Positions 1-8,241 of a stretch of DNA of 20,929 nucleotides are shown here, piece after piece; position 1 is the stretch's first letter, and each line of letters opens with the position of its first letter. Both the position numbers and the translations under genes were made by a program. The stretch comes from Bifidobacterium breve (GTDB lineage: Bacteria; Actinomycetota; Acidimicrobiia; IMCC26256): contig CAMDSG010000012.1 in the NCBI GenBank assembly GCA_945907055.1, forward strand, positions 1 to 20,929, in the 5' to 3' direction. A model generated the notes under the pieces. That model had not been told where the DNA came from, searched no databases, and saw nothing but the letters and a program-made list of their open reading frames with translations.

Positions 1-662
1 GCATCGGGATAATCGCGCATTGCATATCGGCGATTTACTCCATCAAGGAGTCCACGAATGAGCGAGACACTTGTTCCGTCCATTCCGGGGGGACCGCCTT
101 CGTATCCGTTGGGCCAATAGGAGGTATGCATGTCTTCAATCACGTAGTAGCCGCCCGGCGCCACTGAATCGTAGAGGCCAGCGAAGGTGGCTAGGACATG
201 GGACTGCTTGTGACTTCCATCATCAATGATTAAATCCCAGGGTCCAAGCTCGGCGAGTCTCGCCAGGAGCTCCGGATCGCTTTGATCGCCTACAAGAGTG
301 TGGATGCGCGAACCTCGAACTTCAATCTCCTTGATGTCTAGGCCGTAGACCTCTGCATGCGGAAAGAAATCTCGCCACATTTGGAGTGAAGCACCTCGGT
401 AAATCCCGATCTCTAGAACGCGACGGGCATTCGATCGAAGCCCCGTTAGATAACGCTCGTAATGGTCGACGTAACCATGCGAAATTGCTCCTTTGTCGGA
501 TCCGTAGACAGCGGCGAGCCATGAAAGGTTAGACCTGTTCAATCTCCCCAGCAGATGCCGCAGGTTGAGGGTCGGGCCAAATTTCTTCTCGGCCTCGACG
601 CGAGATTTTATGATTGCCCGATAGGCCGTGTTGCGGGCTCGGCTCCCATGCCAACGCGTCAT
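1..662 (-). CDS. Class I SAM-dependent methyltransferase, 3' end cut by window edge
   Basis: The 220 visible codons start at ATG 662-660 and run off the left edge. The start is supported by an AAGGGAG Shine-Dalgarno (671-677) about 8 nt upstream and by an ATGA overlap with the upstream glycosyltransferase stop. Residues 82-90 read VLEIGIYRG, the glycine-rich SAM-binding motif I. YGLDI (106-110) is the acidic motif II, and WDLIIDDGSHKQ (142-153) carries the DDGSH metal/substrate motif. The SDKG (55-58) and HYERYL (67-72) elements before motif I recall the macrocin/mycinamicin sugar O-methyltransferase group (TylF/MycE type). I infer O-methylation of a sugar in a surface glycan; the substrate is unknown. 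It is the last visible gene of a minus-strand pair with the glycosyltransferase. Fold assignment is firm, substrate is not. Confidence 0.88.
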   Translation of the reverse strand, partial: MTRWHGSRARNTAYRAIIKSRVEAEKKFGPTLNLRHLLGRLNRSNLSWLAAVYGSDKGAISHGYVDHYERYLTGLRSNARRVLEIGIYRGASLQMWRDFFPHAEVYGLDIKEIEVRGSRIHTLVGDQSDPELLARLAELGPWDLIIDDGSHKQSHVLATFAGLYDSVAPGGYYVIEDMHTSYWPNGYEGGPPGMDGTSVSLIRGLLDGVNRRYAMRDYPD

Positions 663-1675
663 GTTCTTGACTCCCTTGACTCTCTTGAATCGATACTCGC
701 AAGTTCGGGGCTTGCTCCTAAGGGCCCCGAACCCTGTAGGTAGCCAATCAGGGCATCGGGGTCTAGTACTAACTGCTCGCGCAGTAAATGAAAGTTCTCG
801 CGATTTCGTGTAATGACACGCTCCTCTACATCTCGGCGTGCAAAGCGCAGTAACGCCCTCTGAAACGCTTGAGTGCGCGGCCCAAACGTATGGACCCGCT
901 CGATAGGAGCACTTGCGCTATGAAGAATCGAATGATTGAAGTCCTGCCGAAAAACATTGCCTCGGCCGGCACTGCCTAAATGAAATACAACGTCTCCATA
1001 GATTCCAGCCATTAAGTAGTGAGGGTTCCTCGTATTTGTCCGCACCAAGTAGCCCCAAGGTATTTTATTCTGCCAAAGGATGTACCCAAGACGGATGCCA
1101 GTATCTGCAGATTGGCCAGTGCTGTGTAGGAAATCTCTAAAACCTGGAGTTGAGTCTGAATCGGGGGAGAAGGACGGCATGAACCGTTCGAAAAAGTCGC
1201 GGCGCGCCAATATGCACGATGGGTGCGGCAGAGCGACATCTCCATTCTCGGATCGAAGTACTCCGGAGAGGCCCGATTCCTCTGGAGCAGCATCGAGTAA
1301 TACATCGACCCAAGAATCTCGAATGGGAAACGAATCGACATCGAGTGTGCAGATATGACTCACTCCATCGGCGAGTGCAAATGGGAGCATCGCGTCTAGG
1401 TAATAACCATGTTCGCGACTAGCCCGCAATGCAGTGGTTGGAGGTTCGAGAATCTTTACGTTTGGGCGTTCGCTGATCATTGCTCGAGCGCGTTTTGAGA
1501 CTCGATTTGCGACCGCGTAAAGCGTGTAAGGAACGTTGGTATGCATCTCAATGCGGTTGAGATGTAGAGCGAGGAGAGGGAGGTCACCGTCGTCTTTGAG
1601 GAAATAGACGACGAGAATTCCAAGGCGGGTGACCGCTTCCCGAGGAGGCAGTGGAGTTTGGTTCTCTGGTTCCAT
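659..1675 (-). CDS. Putative GT-A type glycosyltransferase
   Basis: 338 residues from ATG 1675; an in-frame TTG at 1708 would add 11 residues. I prefer the ATG because a purine-rich GGGGAGGGGG lies upstream (a little far, about 11 nt) and the TTG has no ribosome site. After a short N-terminus, RLGILVVYFLKD looks like the first beta strand of a nucleotide-sugar binding fold. HICTLDVDSFPI, around residue 110, holds a DVD motif of the DxD type that binds metal and nucleotide sugar in GT-A enzymes. No membrane helix is evident, so it should act in the cytoplasm or at the inner face of the membrane. The stop TGA overlaps the ATG of the next methyltransferase (ATGA). The Ser-Arg-Glu repeats at the very C-terminus are probably unstructured. 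Acceptor and donor cannot be read from sequence, and the CAZy family is not certain. Confidence 0.75.
   Translation of the reverse strand: MEPENQTPLPPREAVTRLGILVVYFLKDDGDLPLLALHLNRIEMHTNVPYTLYAVANRVSKRARAMISERPNVKILEPPTTALRASREHGYYLDAMLPFALADGVSHICTLDVDSFPIRDSWVDVLLDAAPEESGLSGVLRSENGDVALPHPSCILARRDFFERFMPSFSPDSDSTPGFRDFLHSTGQSADTGIRLGYILWQNKIPWGYLVRTNTRNPHYLMAGIYGDVVFHLGSAGRGNVFRQDFNHSILHSASAPIERVHTFGPRTQAFQRALLRFARRDVEERVITRNRENFHLLREQLVLDPDALIGYLQGSGPLGASPELASIDSRESRESRT
671..677 (-). promoter_or_regulatory. Ribosome binding site of the methyltransferase
   Basis: Minus strand AAGGGAG, 8 nt upstream of the ATG at 662. It lies inside the last codons of the glycosyltransferase, in a short repeated stretch that also encodes its Ser-Arg-Glu tail. 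It fixes the methyltransferase start and fits translational coupling of the two genes. Confidence 0.7.
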
Positions 1676-1816
1676 GTATATGACAGCCCCCTCCCCTGAT
1701 CTTTGCAAGGCCGGCCAATGTTACGGCCAATTAGAGGGCCTATTGTCCAGAAACCGATTTGGTGAGGATTTAAATGGCTTCTTGCCATCTGGACTCTTGC
1801 TAGCTGGGGTCTTCTC

Positions 1817-3616
1817 CTAGAGTTTCTTGTTTGGCGGACAATCCCGGTTCGAACGGAGAGCGATAATTATTACATCGGGGCGAAGCAGACCCTTGTAAGC
1901 CCTCGTTCCTAGAACGCGGTTAGTGAACTCGCCGCCGCGGTCTATTTGTGGGTCTATGACGCGTAGGTTGGCGCAGAATCTAGGTATTTTAACTATGGAT
2001 CCGTCCGCTAGAACTTTGACCATGCTTGTACGGCTCTCCACAGTCCCTCTCTTGCCTCGGTGAAAGTTTACCCACTCAAATCCACCGTTAACGCGTAGAG
2101 GTCTCCATCCGTTTTCTTCTGCAACCTGGGCCGCAAGCCTCCAGCGACCGCCATCGAATGATGCGGAGTCAATTGCGAAGGAGGCGCCGAGGAGGAGTAA
2201 AGCAATAAGGGCAACTGAGGTGAGAGCAATCCTTGAGCGATCAGGCCTTGGTTTGGTTGCTCTTATAAGGAGGAGGGCAATGATCGGTATTGCTGGCAGT
2301 GCGTAACGGTCGTAGACCTGTACTCCAGTGACCATAGCGATCGTATATGCGCAGCAGAACCCCGCAATAGTCAAACCAAGCATGCTTGTAACCGGGTCAA
2401 CGTCAAATAATTGACGGTTCTTAAACCTGCTCCACACCCCAACTATCGAGGGGATAGTCGCCATCAAGAGCAGCACTGCAAGTATCGATGAGACGAGAAC
2501 GCAGAGACTCCAGAAGGGCCCAGGAATTACATCCGGTCGCTGGCCCGGCAGCACGGCAATCGAGAGAGCGCCATCTTTAATTATGTAGTTTCCGACAAAC
2601 TGGGAACTTACATAACGTGTCGCCGTTACTGCTTGCCACAGCGCCACACCCGCGCCGATCGCTATCGAGAGTGATTTAGAAGCAGAGTATGAGCGCCTGA
2701 TGATCCTGATGGGGCCGCAGTAAATCAAAACAGGCGCAAGTAAGAGGCCACTTACGCGAACGAAACCCGCCCCCTTGATAAAAGTTGTTCTGAGATGTCG
2801 AGCACTGGGGAGAGTCGGAGCGATCGACTTAGCGTCGGGGACATTAGACCACCAAATAAAAAACACGACGACGGCAAGAAACGAAATGACACACGCAATA
2901 ACTAAAGCAATGGTCGCGTTTTTACGTCTTGCTCTCACTGTTGCTAAGAACCCTGCTAGCACTATGGCGATTAGCGGAACTATTGCGTACTGACGAATGA
3001 GCACGCTGTAGGTGGCCAAGGCAAGTGCCAGAAGAAGTAGCGGCATAGAAAGGGGTCTGCGCTGGAGAGCAATGGTTGCGATGAGCAGAGCGGCAAGCGA
3101 GAAGGTAAATGATGGGATATCGGTCATGTATGTGGTTGAGAGAACCATCCATAGCGGGCTCACAGCAATGGTCAGGGCAGCTAGAGCGGCGAGACCCCAA
3201 GAGAGCCCGAGTCTCCTGCCGAGCCAAAGTACACATAACAATCCAATCGACCCAAGGATTGCCGTCTGCGTCTGGACAATCGTCGTGGCGTGGCCCCATA
3301 TTGCGGCAATGGGGGCCGCTATCCAGAGCTGACCGAGGAGCGACATCGAGACCCAGTCGTTGAACTCCATGCGCCCGGTATCAACCCAGCGAAAGAGGGT
3401 TACTAGGTAGGACCAATCATCTCCTCGCGCCACTCCAAGTGCGCCCTGCGATCGGGCAATCCACATCGGGATCACAAAACCCACGACCACAACCCCAAGC
3501 GAGATGGCTGCCCCAGGAGCGTTTCGACGAAGGATGCTCGGGCGTGATGGATCGCTCAACGAAGTCGCCTGTTGGCTGCTCGAGAACTCAACTGACTCCA
3601 ACCTGGACCGAACCAA
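1817..3616 (-). CDS. GT-C superfamily membrane glycosyltransferase (PMT/ArnT-like), copy 1
   Basis: 599 residues, a polytopic membrane protein with roughly 11-13 hydrophobic segments. The first extracytoplasmic loop contains GDDWSYLVTLFRW (about residues 65-77). An acidic pair at this place is the catalytic-site signature of lipid-phosphosugar-dependent GT-C enzymes (GT39/GT83-like). TDIPSF, IRQYAIVPL and VYDRYALP motifs recur in the copy at 11866-13695, as does a C-terminal periplasmic part with NGGFEWVNFH and AYKGLL. Such enzymes transfer a sugar from a polyprenyl-phosphate donor on the outer face of the membrane. The start is uncertain: TTG 3616 opens the frame, TTG 3601 is an alternative, and neither has a good Shine-Dalgarno. 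The gene is divergent from the sulfotransferase, and its leader carries two small hairpins. Fold confidence is high; acceptor (glycan, lipid or protein) is unknown. Confidence 0.85.
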   Translation of the reverse strand: MVRSRLESVEFSSSQQATSLSDPSRPSILRRNAPGAAISLGVVVVGFVIPMWIARSQGALGVARGDDWSYLVTLFRWVDTGRMEFNDWVSMSLLGQLWIAAPIAAIWGHATTIVQTQTAILGSIGLLCVLWLGRRLGLSWGLAALAALTIAVSPLWMVLSTTYMTDIPSFTFSLAALLIATIALQRRPLSMPLLLLALALATYSVLIRQYAIVPLIAIVLAGFLATVRARRKNATIALVIACVISFLAVVVFFIWWSNVPDAKSIAPTLPSARHLRTTFIKGAGFVRVSGLLLAPVLIYCGPIRIIRRSYSASKSLSIAIGAGVALWQAVTATRYVSSQFVGNYIIKDGALSIAVLPGQRPDVIPGPFWSLCVLVSSILAVLLLMATIPSIVGVWSRFKNRQLFDVDPVTSMLGLTIAGFCCAYTIAMVTGVQVYDRYALPAIPIIALLLIRATKPRPDRSRIALTSVALIALLLLGASFAIDSASFDGGRWRLAAQVAEENGWRPLRVNGGFEWVNFHRGKRGTVESRTSMVKVLADGSIVKIPRFCANLRVIDPQIDRGGEFTNRVLGTRAYKGLLRPDVIIIALRSNRDCPPNKKL

Positions 3617-3629
3617 TCGCTAGTCGCAG

Positions 3630-3664
3630 CCCGCATCATCTTGCGGGAGTATCCGAGACGATAC
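3630..3664 (-). other. Two adjacent stem-loops in the GT-C copy 1 leader
   Basis: 3630-3647 is CCCGCA-6 nt-TGCGGG and 3649-3664 is GTATC-6 nt-GATAC; both arms pair perfectly and the two hairpins are 1 nt apart. They lie 14-48 nt upstream of the TTG start, between the divergent GT-C and sulfotransferase genes. Either an RNA leader structure or paired operator half-sites would fit. The second GT-C gene also has a GTATC/GATAC palindrome (13720-13729) about 25 nt before its start. Confidence 0.4.
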
Positions 3665-3752
3665 CCCGGGAGAAATATATGCAAGGACCGTTCTGCTGCT
3701 TTTCGGGCGTAGGCTCTCCGCGAGCGCAGCTAACCCGTCTGCCAAAATTCTT

Positions 3753-4721
3753 ATGCCTTCAACTCAGCCTTCAATGCAGCCATCAAATCAGCCTGCGAGC
3801 AAACCATTTACTTTCATCATTGGGTGCCCACGCTCTGGAACTACCTTGCTCCGAGCGATGCTCGATTCGCATAGTCAGATAGCAGTTCCGCCGGAGTCAT
3901 ACTTTATTTTGCCTGCGCTGCGACATGCTCCGGTAAATGGAGAGTTTGGTTCTATCGATCGTCGGGTGATCCTCGACGCAGTCCTCGCACAGAAGTCCTT
4001 TATGAAATGGCGACTCAACGCAGCGGATCTGCTGCCAATTGCGGAGGATGACTCAATAAAGAGCGCCTCAGCAACTGTCGCCGGCGTCTACGCGGTATTC
4101 GCCGAGACGCAGGGGAAGAAGACTGCGATTGATAAGACTCCGCACCATACGGAGCACGTGGGGCGCCTATCTGATGCTTATCCAGGCTCTCGATTTATTC
4201 ACTTAGTTCGTGATGGGCGAGACGTTATTCCTTCTCTACAAGCGATGCCATGGTTCCCTTTAAGATATCGAGACGCCGCTCTTTACTGGCGCGATCGCGC
4301 GCTTAGTGGAAGGGGTGCCCTCGGGATAGTCGGTTCTCCCCGTTATCATGAAGTGCGTTATGAGGACCTGCTCTCAGACCCGGAGCGAGAACTTACGCGC
4401 CTCTGCAGATTTCTAGTACTTGATTTTGAGCCAGAGATGCTTACCTACCATGAGCGCGCTGACGAAGTCATCGCTGGTATGGGGACTCTGGGGTCGCACC
4501 AAAATATACGCAGAGCCCCGGCGCCGACTCGAGATTGGCGAACGGACTACGACAAGAGAACTCTGGCTCTGTTTGAGGCATTCGCGGGGGATGCGCTAGC
4601 GGTATTTGGGTACGAGCCAGGGCCGGAGCCGTCTTGGATGCAGCGAGCGCAGGCAGCGGCCTTGCACGCTTGGGTGCCGGTGAAGAAGCGAATCAAGATT
4701 CTGAGCAAGAGGCATATCTAG
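3753..4721 (+). CDS. PAPS-dependent sulfotransferase (Sulfotransfer_3-like)
   Basis: 322 residues from ATG 3753. Residues 21-33 contain FIIGCPRSGTTLL, the 5'-phosphosulfate-binding loop that grips PAPS. Residues 150-161 (HLVRDGRDVIPS) are the 3'-phosphate-binding motif with its Arg and Ser. KTPHH (128-132) is the usual strand-loop between them. No signal peptide or membrane helix is visible, so it is cytoplasmic. It should transfer sulfate from PAPS to a hydroxyl, most likely on a glycan or lipid of the surrounding polysaccharide locus, by context only. No clear Shine-Dalgarno precedes ATG 3753; ATG 3774 in the Gln/Pro/Ser-rich N-terminus is an alternative start. The gene is divergent from GT-C copy 1 and followed in the same direction by the BY-kinase operon after 189 bp. 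Family call is firm. Confidence 0.9.
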   Translation: MPSTQPSMQPSNQPASKPFTFIIGCPRSGTTLLRAMLDSHSQIAVPPESYFILPALRHAPVNGEFGSIDRRVILDAVLAQKSFMKWRLNAADLLPIAEDDSIKSASATVAGVYAVFAETQGKKTAIDKTPHHTEHVGRLSDAYPGSRFIHLVRDGRDVIPSLQAMPWFPLRYRDAALYWRDRALSGRGALGIVGSPRYHEVRYEDLLSDPERELTRLCRFLVLDFEPEMLTYHERADEVIAGMGTLGSHQNIRRAPAPTRDWRTDYDKRTLALFEAFAGDALAVFGYEPGPEPSWMQRAQAAALHAWVPVKKRIKILSKRHI

Positions 4722-4733
4722 GAATCATCTTGA

Positions 4734-4850
4734 GCCACTCACCAGACTGAGGCTTAGTGCCCAATTGAGGTGCCGCGGTCCTTAGTGGGGGTGGAGAGGA
4801 GTAGTTTTTGGGGGTAGCCACTAGGCAATTAGACCACTACAGTGAGTGGC
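4734..4850. other. Intergenic region with 9-bp inverted repeat upstream of the BY-kinase
   Basis: In the 189-bp gap between the sulfotransferase and the BY-kinase start, GCCACTCAC (4734-4742) is matched by its exact complement GTGAGTGGC (4842-4850). Nearby are further CCACT/AGTGG elements (4834-4849). I see no convincing -35/-10 pair and no U-tailed terminator here. An operator or long-range RNA pairing is possible; chance cannot be excluded. Confidence 0.3.
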
Positions 4851-4910
4851 AAGAGGCGCAACTCAGCGTGGCGCATCTTGCAGTTTTTAGTTGGGGGATT
4901 CGAAAAGAGC

Positions 4911-6818
4911 ATGCGACCAGCCGATTATCTAAGGATCGTTCGTCGCCGTTGGTGGGTTCTCCTCGTCACGGTGGTCATTGCGATGACTTTTGCTCTCCTC
5001 ACGCGCCCGAGTACCTCTGAGACGATTCGGGCGAATCGACCCGGAGTGAGTTTCCGTGCGACCACAACACTTATATCGAATGATTCTGCGAATACATCGG
5101 TAAACGGACGCGACTACGACCGGTTAGCGCTCCTAATGACTACCGGTGAGGTCCCAAAGCGTGTAGCCGAGGCGATCGACGAAGAGCGCTGGCCGCAGAT
5201 TCAGAGCGCCAATGCGAATAAATGTACGGAGACCAGTGGAGATGAGACCTCCCCGGAGTGCAAGAAGTCCGGAAGGCGTGTCAGCGCTGGTAGTGGTCAA
5301 GTTCAGCTTGGAACGGGGGGCTTTATTAAGGCCTCAGCAACCCCAGACCCTGCAACGGGTTCGTTAGCGATCACCGCTCAGGTCGGCGATGCAAAACTCG
5401 CTGCAAAAGTCGCGAATCTCTTCGCTACAAAACTCGTTGGTTACGTCGATGAACTCGGCCAGAAGCAATATGACGAGCAGATCTTTGGGCTTACAATCTC
5501 ACGTAATAACTCCGAGACCCTCATACGCCAAATCGATGCACAATTGGCGGCCCCCGGGCTGACTGCATCGGAGTACGACTCACTTGATATTCGTCGCGAA
5601 GCAGTCCTCAGAAAACTCGCAAACGCCGACTCTGGTATATCGAATCTCCAAGATGCTGGCCCCCAGACAAGCGGACTGACAACACTCGAGGCTGCAACGA
5701 AGGGGCGTGCAGCGATTCTTGTGACGAGTGCCAAAGGTTCGACGAGCGAGTCTCAGAGACTCCTATTTGGAGCGGCAATCGGCTTCATAATTGGCCTCGG
5801 AATTCTTCTTCTACTTGAGATTCTTAGTGCTCGAATCCGTGACGTGCCCGGAACCGAGGGTGCGGCAAGAATGCCGGTTATTGCTGAGATCCCGGTCATG
5901 AACCTTGATCGATCTCTGCGCTTCCAAGTAACAACGGCAGTAGATCCAACATCACTAATGGCGGAGGCCTATCGCTCCTTCCGCACTTCACTAGTAGCAA
6001 TGTGGCAGAGGCATCCGACAAATAATCGACCAGCATTGGCGGGGGCATCAGAGCCAGAGGAGAGACCGCTTCGCGTACTCCTAGTTACATCCCCTGGCCC
6101 TGCTGAGGGCAAGTCGATCTCGGTCGTAAATATCGCCGCCGCCTTCGCGGAGACGGGTATCTCGGTACTCCTCATCGACGGCGACTTCCGTAGACCGCAG
6201 ATGCACAAGTATTTCTCGGGAGCCACTAGCCCAAACCTCACAGATATTCCTCACCAAGGGGCAACCGCTGATGTGTTGGCAGTCGCCCAAGAGACCGGGA
6301 TACCTAATGTTCGGTTCATCGCAAGTGCACCTACTCGAACGGATCCGGGTACCGCTATTGAGTTGGTCAAAGTTGCGGCTCGCCTAGGGCGTGAAACTGC
6401 AGACCTTGTAATTGTTGACTCTCCACCGATTTTGTTAGCCAATGATGCCGCCGAGCTCTCGACATTCTGCGATGCCACAGTATTGATGGTTCGCGCTGGG
6501 TGGACCCGACGTGGTGGTGTAGTGGCGGCCTCGGATCTGCTGCGCCGTCTTGAGGCAACCACCGTGGGTATTGTCCTCGTGGGTGCGGAGCATGGAGCGC
6601 GTGCGGGTTATTACGGTTATTACGGTTATTACGGTTACGGGTATGGATACGCTCACCCTGGAGAGGTCCCCAAAATGTCGCGCCTCTTCCCATGGCGTAA
6701 GCCAACCAATGGAGCAGGTACGGTTCGTCGGAGACCTGACCCCGAGCAGGTTGGCGCATCTGCATCGAAACAAGGGGCGAACACCTCTAGTGAAGCGTTC
6801 GACGACCCGAGTGCCTGA
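4911..6818 (+). CDS. Polysaccharide co-polymerase fused to bacterial tyrosine kinase (Wzz/BY-kinase)
   Basis: 635 residues from ATG 4911. A GTG at 4842 would add 23 residues, but MRPADYLRIVRRRWW is the typical Wzz N-terminus. One membrane helix (about 14-31) and a second (about 284-305) bracket an extracytoplasmic Wzz domain with coiled-coil-like parts. The cytoplasmic kinase follows: Walker A SPGPAEGKSI (394-403), Walker A' LLIDGDFRRP (420-429) and Walker B LVIVDSPP (499-506), the three signatures of BY-kinases. The tail has a tyrosine cluster at 567-580 built from YYG repeats, then a low-complexity end. Such proteins control chain length and export of capsule or exopolysaccharide through cycling autophosphorylation. 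A single Wzz-kinase polypeptide is usual in Proteobacteria and many Actinobacteria. It is the first gene of the run to 11813, 24 bp before the PqqD-like gene. Confidence 0.92.
   Translation: MRPADYLRIVRRRWWVLLVTVVIAMTFALLTRPSTSETIRANRPGVSFRATTTLISNDSANTSVNGRDYDRLALLMTTGEVPKRVAEAIDEERWPQIQSANANKCTETSGDETSPECKKSGRRVSAGSGQVQLGTGGFIKASATPDPATGSLAITAQVGDAKLAAKVANLFATKLVGYVDELGQKQYDEQIFGLTISRNNSETLIRQIDAQLAAPGLTASEYDSLDIRREAVLRKLANADSGISNLQDAGPQTSGLTTLEAATKGRAAILVTSAKGSTSESQRLLFGAAIGFIIGLGILLLLEILSARIRDVPGTEGAARMPVIAEIPVMNLDRSLRFQVTTAVDPTSLMAEAYRSFRTSLVAMWQRHPTNNRPALAGASEPEERPLRVLLVTSPGPAEGKSISVVNIAAAFAETGISVLLIDGDFRRPQMHKYFSGATSPNLTDIPHQGATADVLAVAQETGIPNVRFIASAPTRTDPGTAIELVKVAARLGRETADLVIVDSPPILLANDAAELSTFCDATVLMVRAGWTRRGGVVAASDLLRRLEATTVGIVLVGAEHGARAGYYGYYGYYGYGYGYAHPGEVPKMSRLFPWRKPTNGAGTVRRRPDPEQVGASASKQGANTSSEAFDDPSA
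6606..6632 (+). repeat. Three perfect 9-bp tandem repeats encoding Gly-Tyr-Tyr
   Basis: GGTTATTAC occurs three times in a row in frame (6606-6632) and decays to GGT TAC GGG TAT GGA TAC up to 6650. It encodes the tyrosine cluster of the BY-kinase, the expected autophosphorylation tail. Identical codon use in each unit points to recent repeat expansion. Confidence 0.9.
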
Positions 6819-6841
6819 CCCTAACTAGCGAGGTTCTGGGC

Positions 6842-7117
6842 ATGGCTAAAGCCTCTGCTGTCATTAAGCAATCGCCCGAAGTGATCTCTCGCTCGGGCCC
6901 CTTCGGCGTAGTAATTCTTGCGCCAAGAGATATTGAGCCGCGGCTCTTGGAGGGCTCAGCGCGCTTGGTTTGGGATCTCCTATCGGATTGGTCGACTAGG
7001 GAAGATATTGCAGAGAGCCTCGCTAAGTTATTCGGAGAAGATCATGGAGTGATTTCACGCGATATTGAGATGGTTATCGAGGAGTTGATCGCTACTGAAG
7101 CGGTCGTGGTCTCATGA
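6842..7117 (+). CDS. PqqD-family protein (RRE-like fold)
   Basis: 91 residues, ATG with a GAGG ribosome site 8 nt upstream. The pattern LLEGSARLVWDLLSDWSTREDIAESLAKLFG, followed after a short gap by DIEMVIEELIATEAVV, is the winged-helix PqqD pattern: a hydrophobic G-x-A-x-x-V/I-W helix, then the repeated D/E-rich helices and a final L-x-x-x-x-V-V strand. PqqD relatives bind short peptides (the RiPP recognition element) and present them to modifying enzymes. They also occur beside HprK-like kinases and nucleotidyltransferases. Its TGA overlaps the next gene's ATG (ATGA), so the two are probably translationally coupled. No candidate precursor peptide was seen nearby. Partner and substrate are inferred from context only; the family call rests on pattern, since PqqD sequences are short and divergent. 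Confidence 0.8.
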   Translation: MAKASAVIKQSPEVISRSGPFGVVILAPRDIEPRLLEGSARLVWDLLSDWSTREDIAESLAKLFGEDHGVISRDIEMVIEELIATEAVVVS

Positions 7118-8241
7118 CCGCTCTCGGCTCGCCAGACCGATTCTCTACCCTTGATTTTGTAGCGGGTGTTGGGCTCCGAGAGTTCTCTGAAGACGAGATC
7201 AGAGACTTACAGGGGATCTCGGAGGTCGAGTGGACGCAGCTCCATCGCGAGCTTCTTCTTGAACGCCTAGTTCCACTCGCTGCTTACGCTCTCGATCATG
7301 GTGCTTTAACTGCCTCGGATATCCAGAGAACTCAGATCACTCAAGACCACGCGCGTTCAATGAGTCTTGCGGTGGTACTTGAGCGGCGACTCTTAGAGGT
7401 CTACTCCGAGATGAGTCTCGCGGGGATAGATGTGCGGGTCCTCAAGGGATCTGCGGTCGCTCACCTCGATTATCCAGACCCGTCATGGCGTGCATTTGGA
7501 GACGTCGATCTATTGGTGCCAGCAGATTCTTTCGCCGCAGCATCAGAGATATTGAATGCTGCCGGAGCGCCACGCCGATTTGCCGAGGTGAGCAAAGGAT
7601 TCGATAGTCGTTTTGGGAAAGGTGCCTGTTTCGTCTACGCCGATGGGCTACAGGTAGATCTGCACCGAAGTATTGCGGAGGGGCCGTTCGGGCTCACGGT
7701 AGATCTGGACTCCCTATTCAATGATGTTGAGGAGTTTGAGATTGGCGGAGTGAACCTGCGCACTATCTCGCGTCAACACCGATTTATGCATGCTTGCTTC
7801 CATGCTGCCCTTGGGGATGTGTCTCCGCGGCTAGTTGCGCTCCGAGACGTTGCAGAGATGCTCTTGGTAAATAAAGTTGACTTCTCCGATGCAGTTGTGA
7901 CTGCGCGAGCCTGGCGAGCCGAGGCTGTAATCGCTCGGGCAATCTCACTTGCGTGGCAGAGGATTGATCTGCCCCCAAATGATGCCTCTCGATGGGCCAA
8001 TACATACTCGCCGAGTGGCTATGAGGAGCGAGCGCTTAGGGCTTACACGTCAGAGAATCGTTCCTATGCAACTCAGGTTGCGGCGGGTGTAACCGCAGTG
8101 CCTGGGATCACTGGCAAACTTGCCTATATGCGCGCCCTGCTCCTACCCAGCCGCCAACATATATCGGGTCGTGACTCCTCGTATTGGGCACGATTCAGGC
8201 GCGGCGCTGCGGCGCTGCGCGAGTCGCGGAGTAGTCAATGA
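7114..8241 (+). CDS. NTP_transf_5 family nucleotidyltransferase
   Basis: 375 residues. VRVLKGSAVAHL (107-118), then PSWRAFGDVDLLV (123-135), is the signature of the NTP_transf_5 family: a K-G-x-x-x-x-x-x-Y strand-helix followed by the R-x-x-x-D-x-D-L-L-V metal-binding motif of the polymerase-beta type nucleotidyltransferase fold. The rest is helical, as in the family. These enzymes are believed to move a nucleotide onto a hydroxyl or amine of a small molecule, peptide or sugar. Relatives sit in lasso-peptide and exopolysaccharide clusters beside PqqD and HprK-like proteins. It overlaps the PqqD gene by ATGA at its start and the membrane-protein gene by ATGA at its end (8238-8241). No signal peptide. 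The real substrate is not known for this branch. Confidence 0.85.
   Translation: MTALGSPDRFSTLDFVAGVGLREFSEDEIRDLQGISEVEWTQLHRELLLERLVPLAAYALDHGALTASDIQRTQITQDHARSMSLAVVLERRLLEVYSEMSLAGIDVRVLKGSAVAHLDYPDPSWRAFGDVDLLVPADSFAAASEILNAAGAPRRFAEVSKGFDSRFGKGACFVYADGLQVDLHRSIAEGPFGLTVDLDSLFNDVEEFEIGGVNLRTISRQHRFMHACFHAALGDVSPRLVALRDVAEMLLVNKVDFSDAVVTARAWRAEAVIARAISLAWQRIDLPPNDASRWANTYSPSGYEERALRAYTSENRSYATQVAAGVTAVPGITGKLAYMRALLLPSRQHISGRDSSYWARFRRGAAALRESRSSQ

Noticed and set aside
1771..1789. ATGGC-5-GCCAT hairpin after GT-C copy 1 as terminator
   Set aside because: Five-base stem with a short A/T stretch but no run of T; too weak to call.
4842..4910. GTG 4842 as start of the BY-kinase
   Set aside because: The added 23 residues do not resemble Wzz N-termini, and ATG 4911 gives the usual start directly before the first membrane helix.
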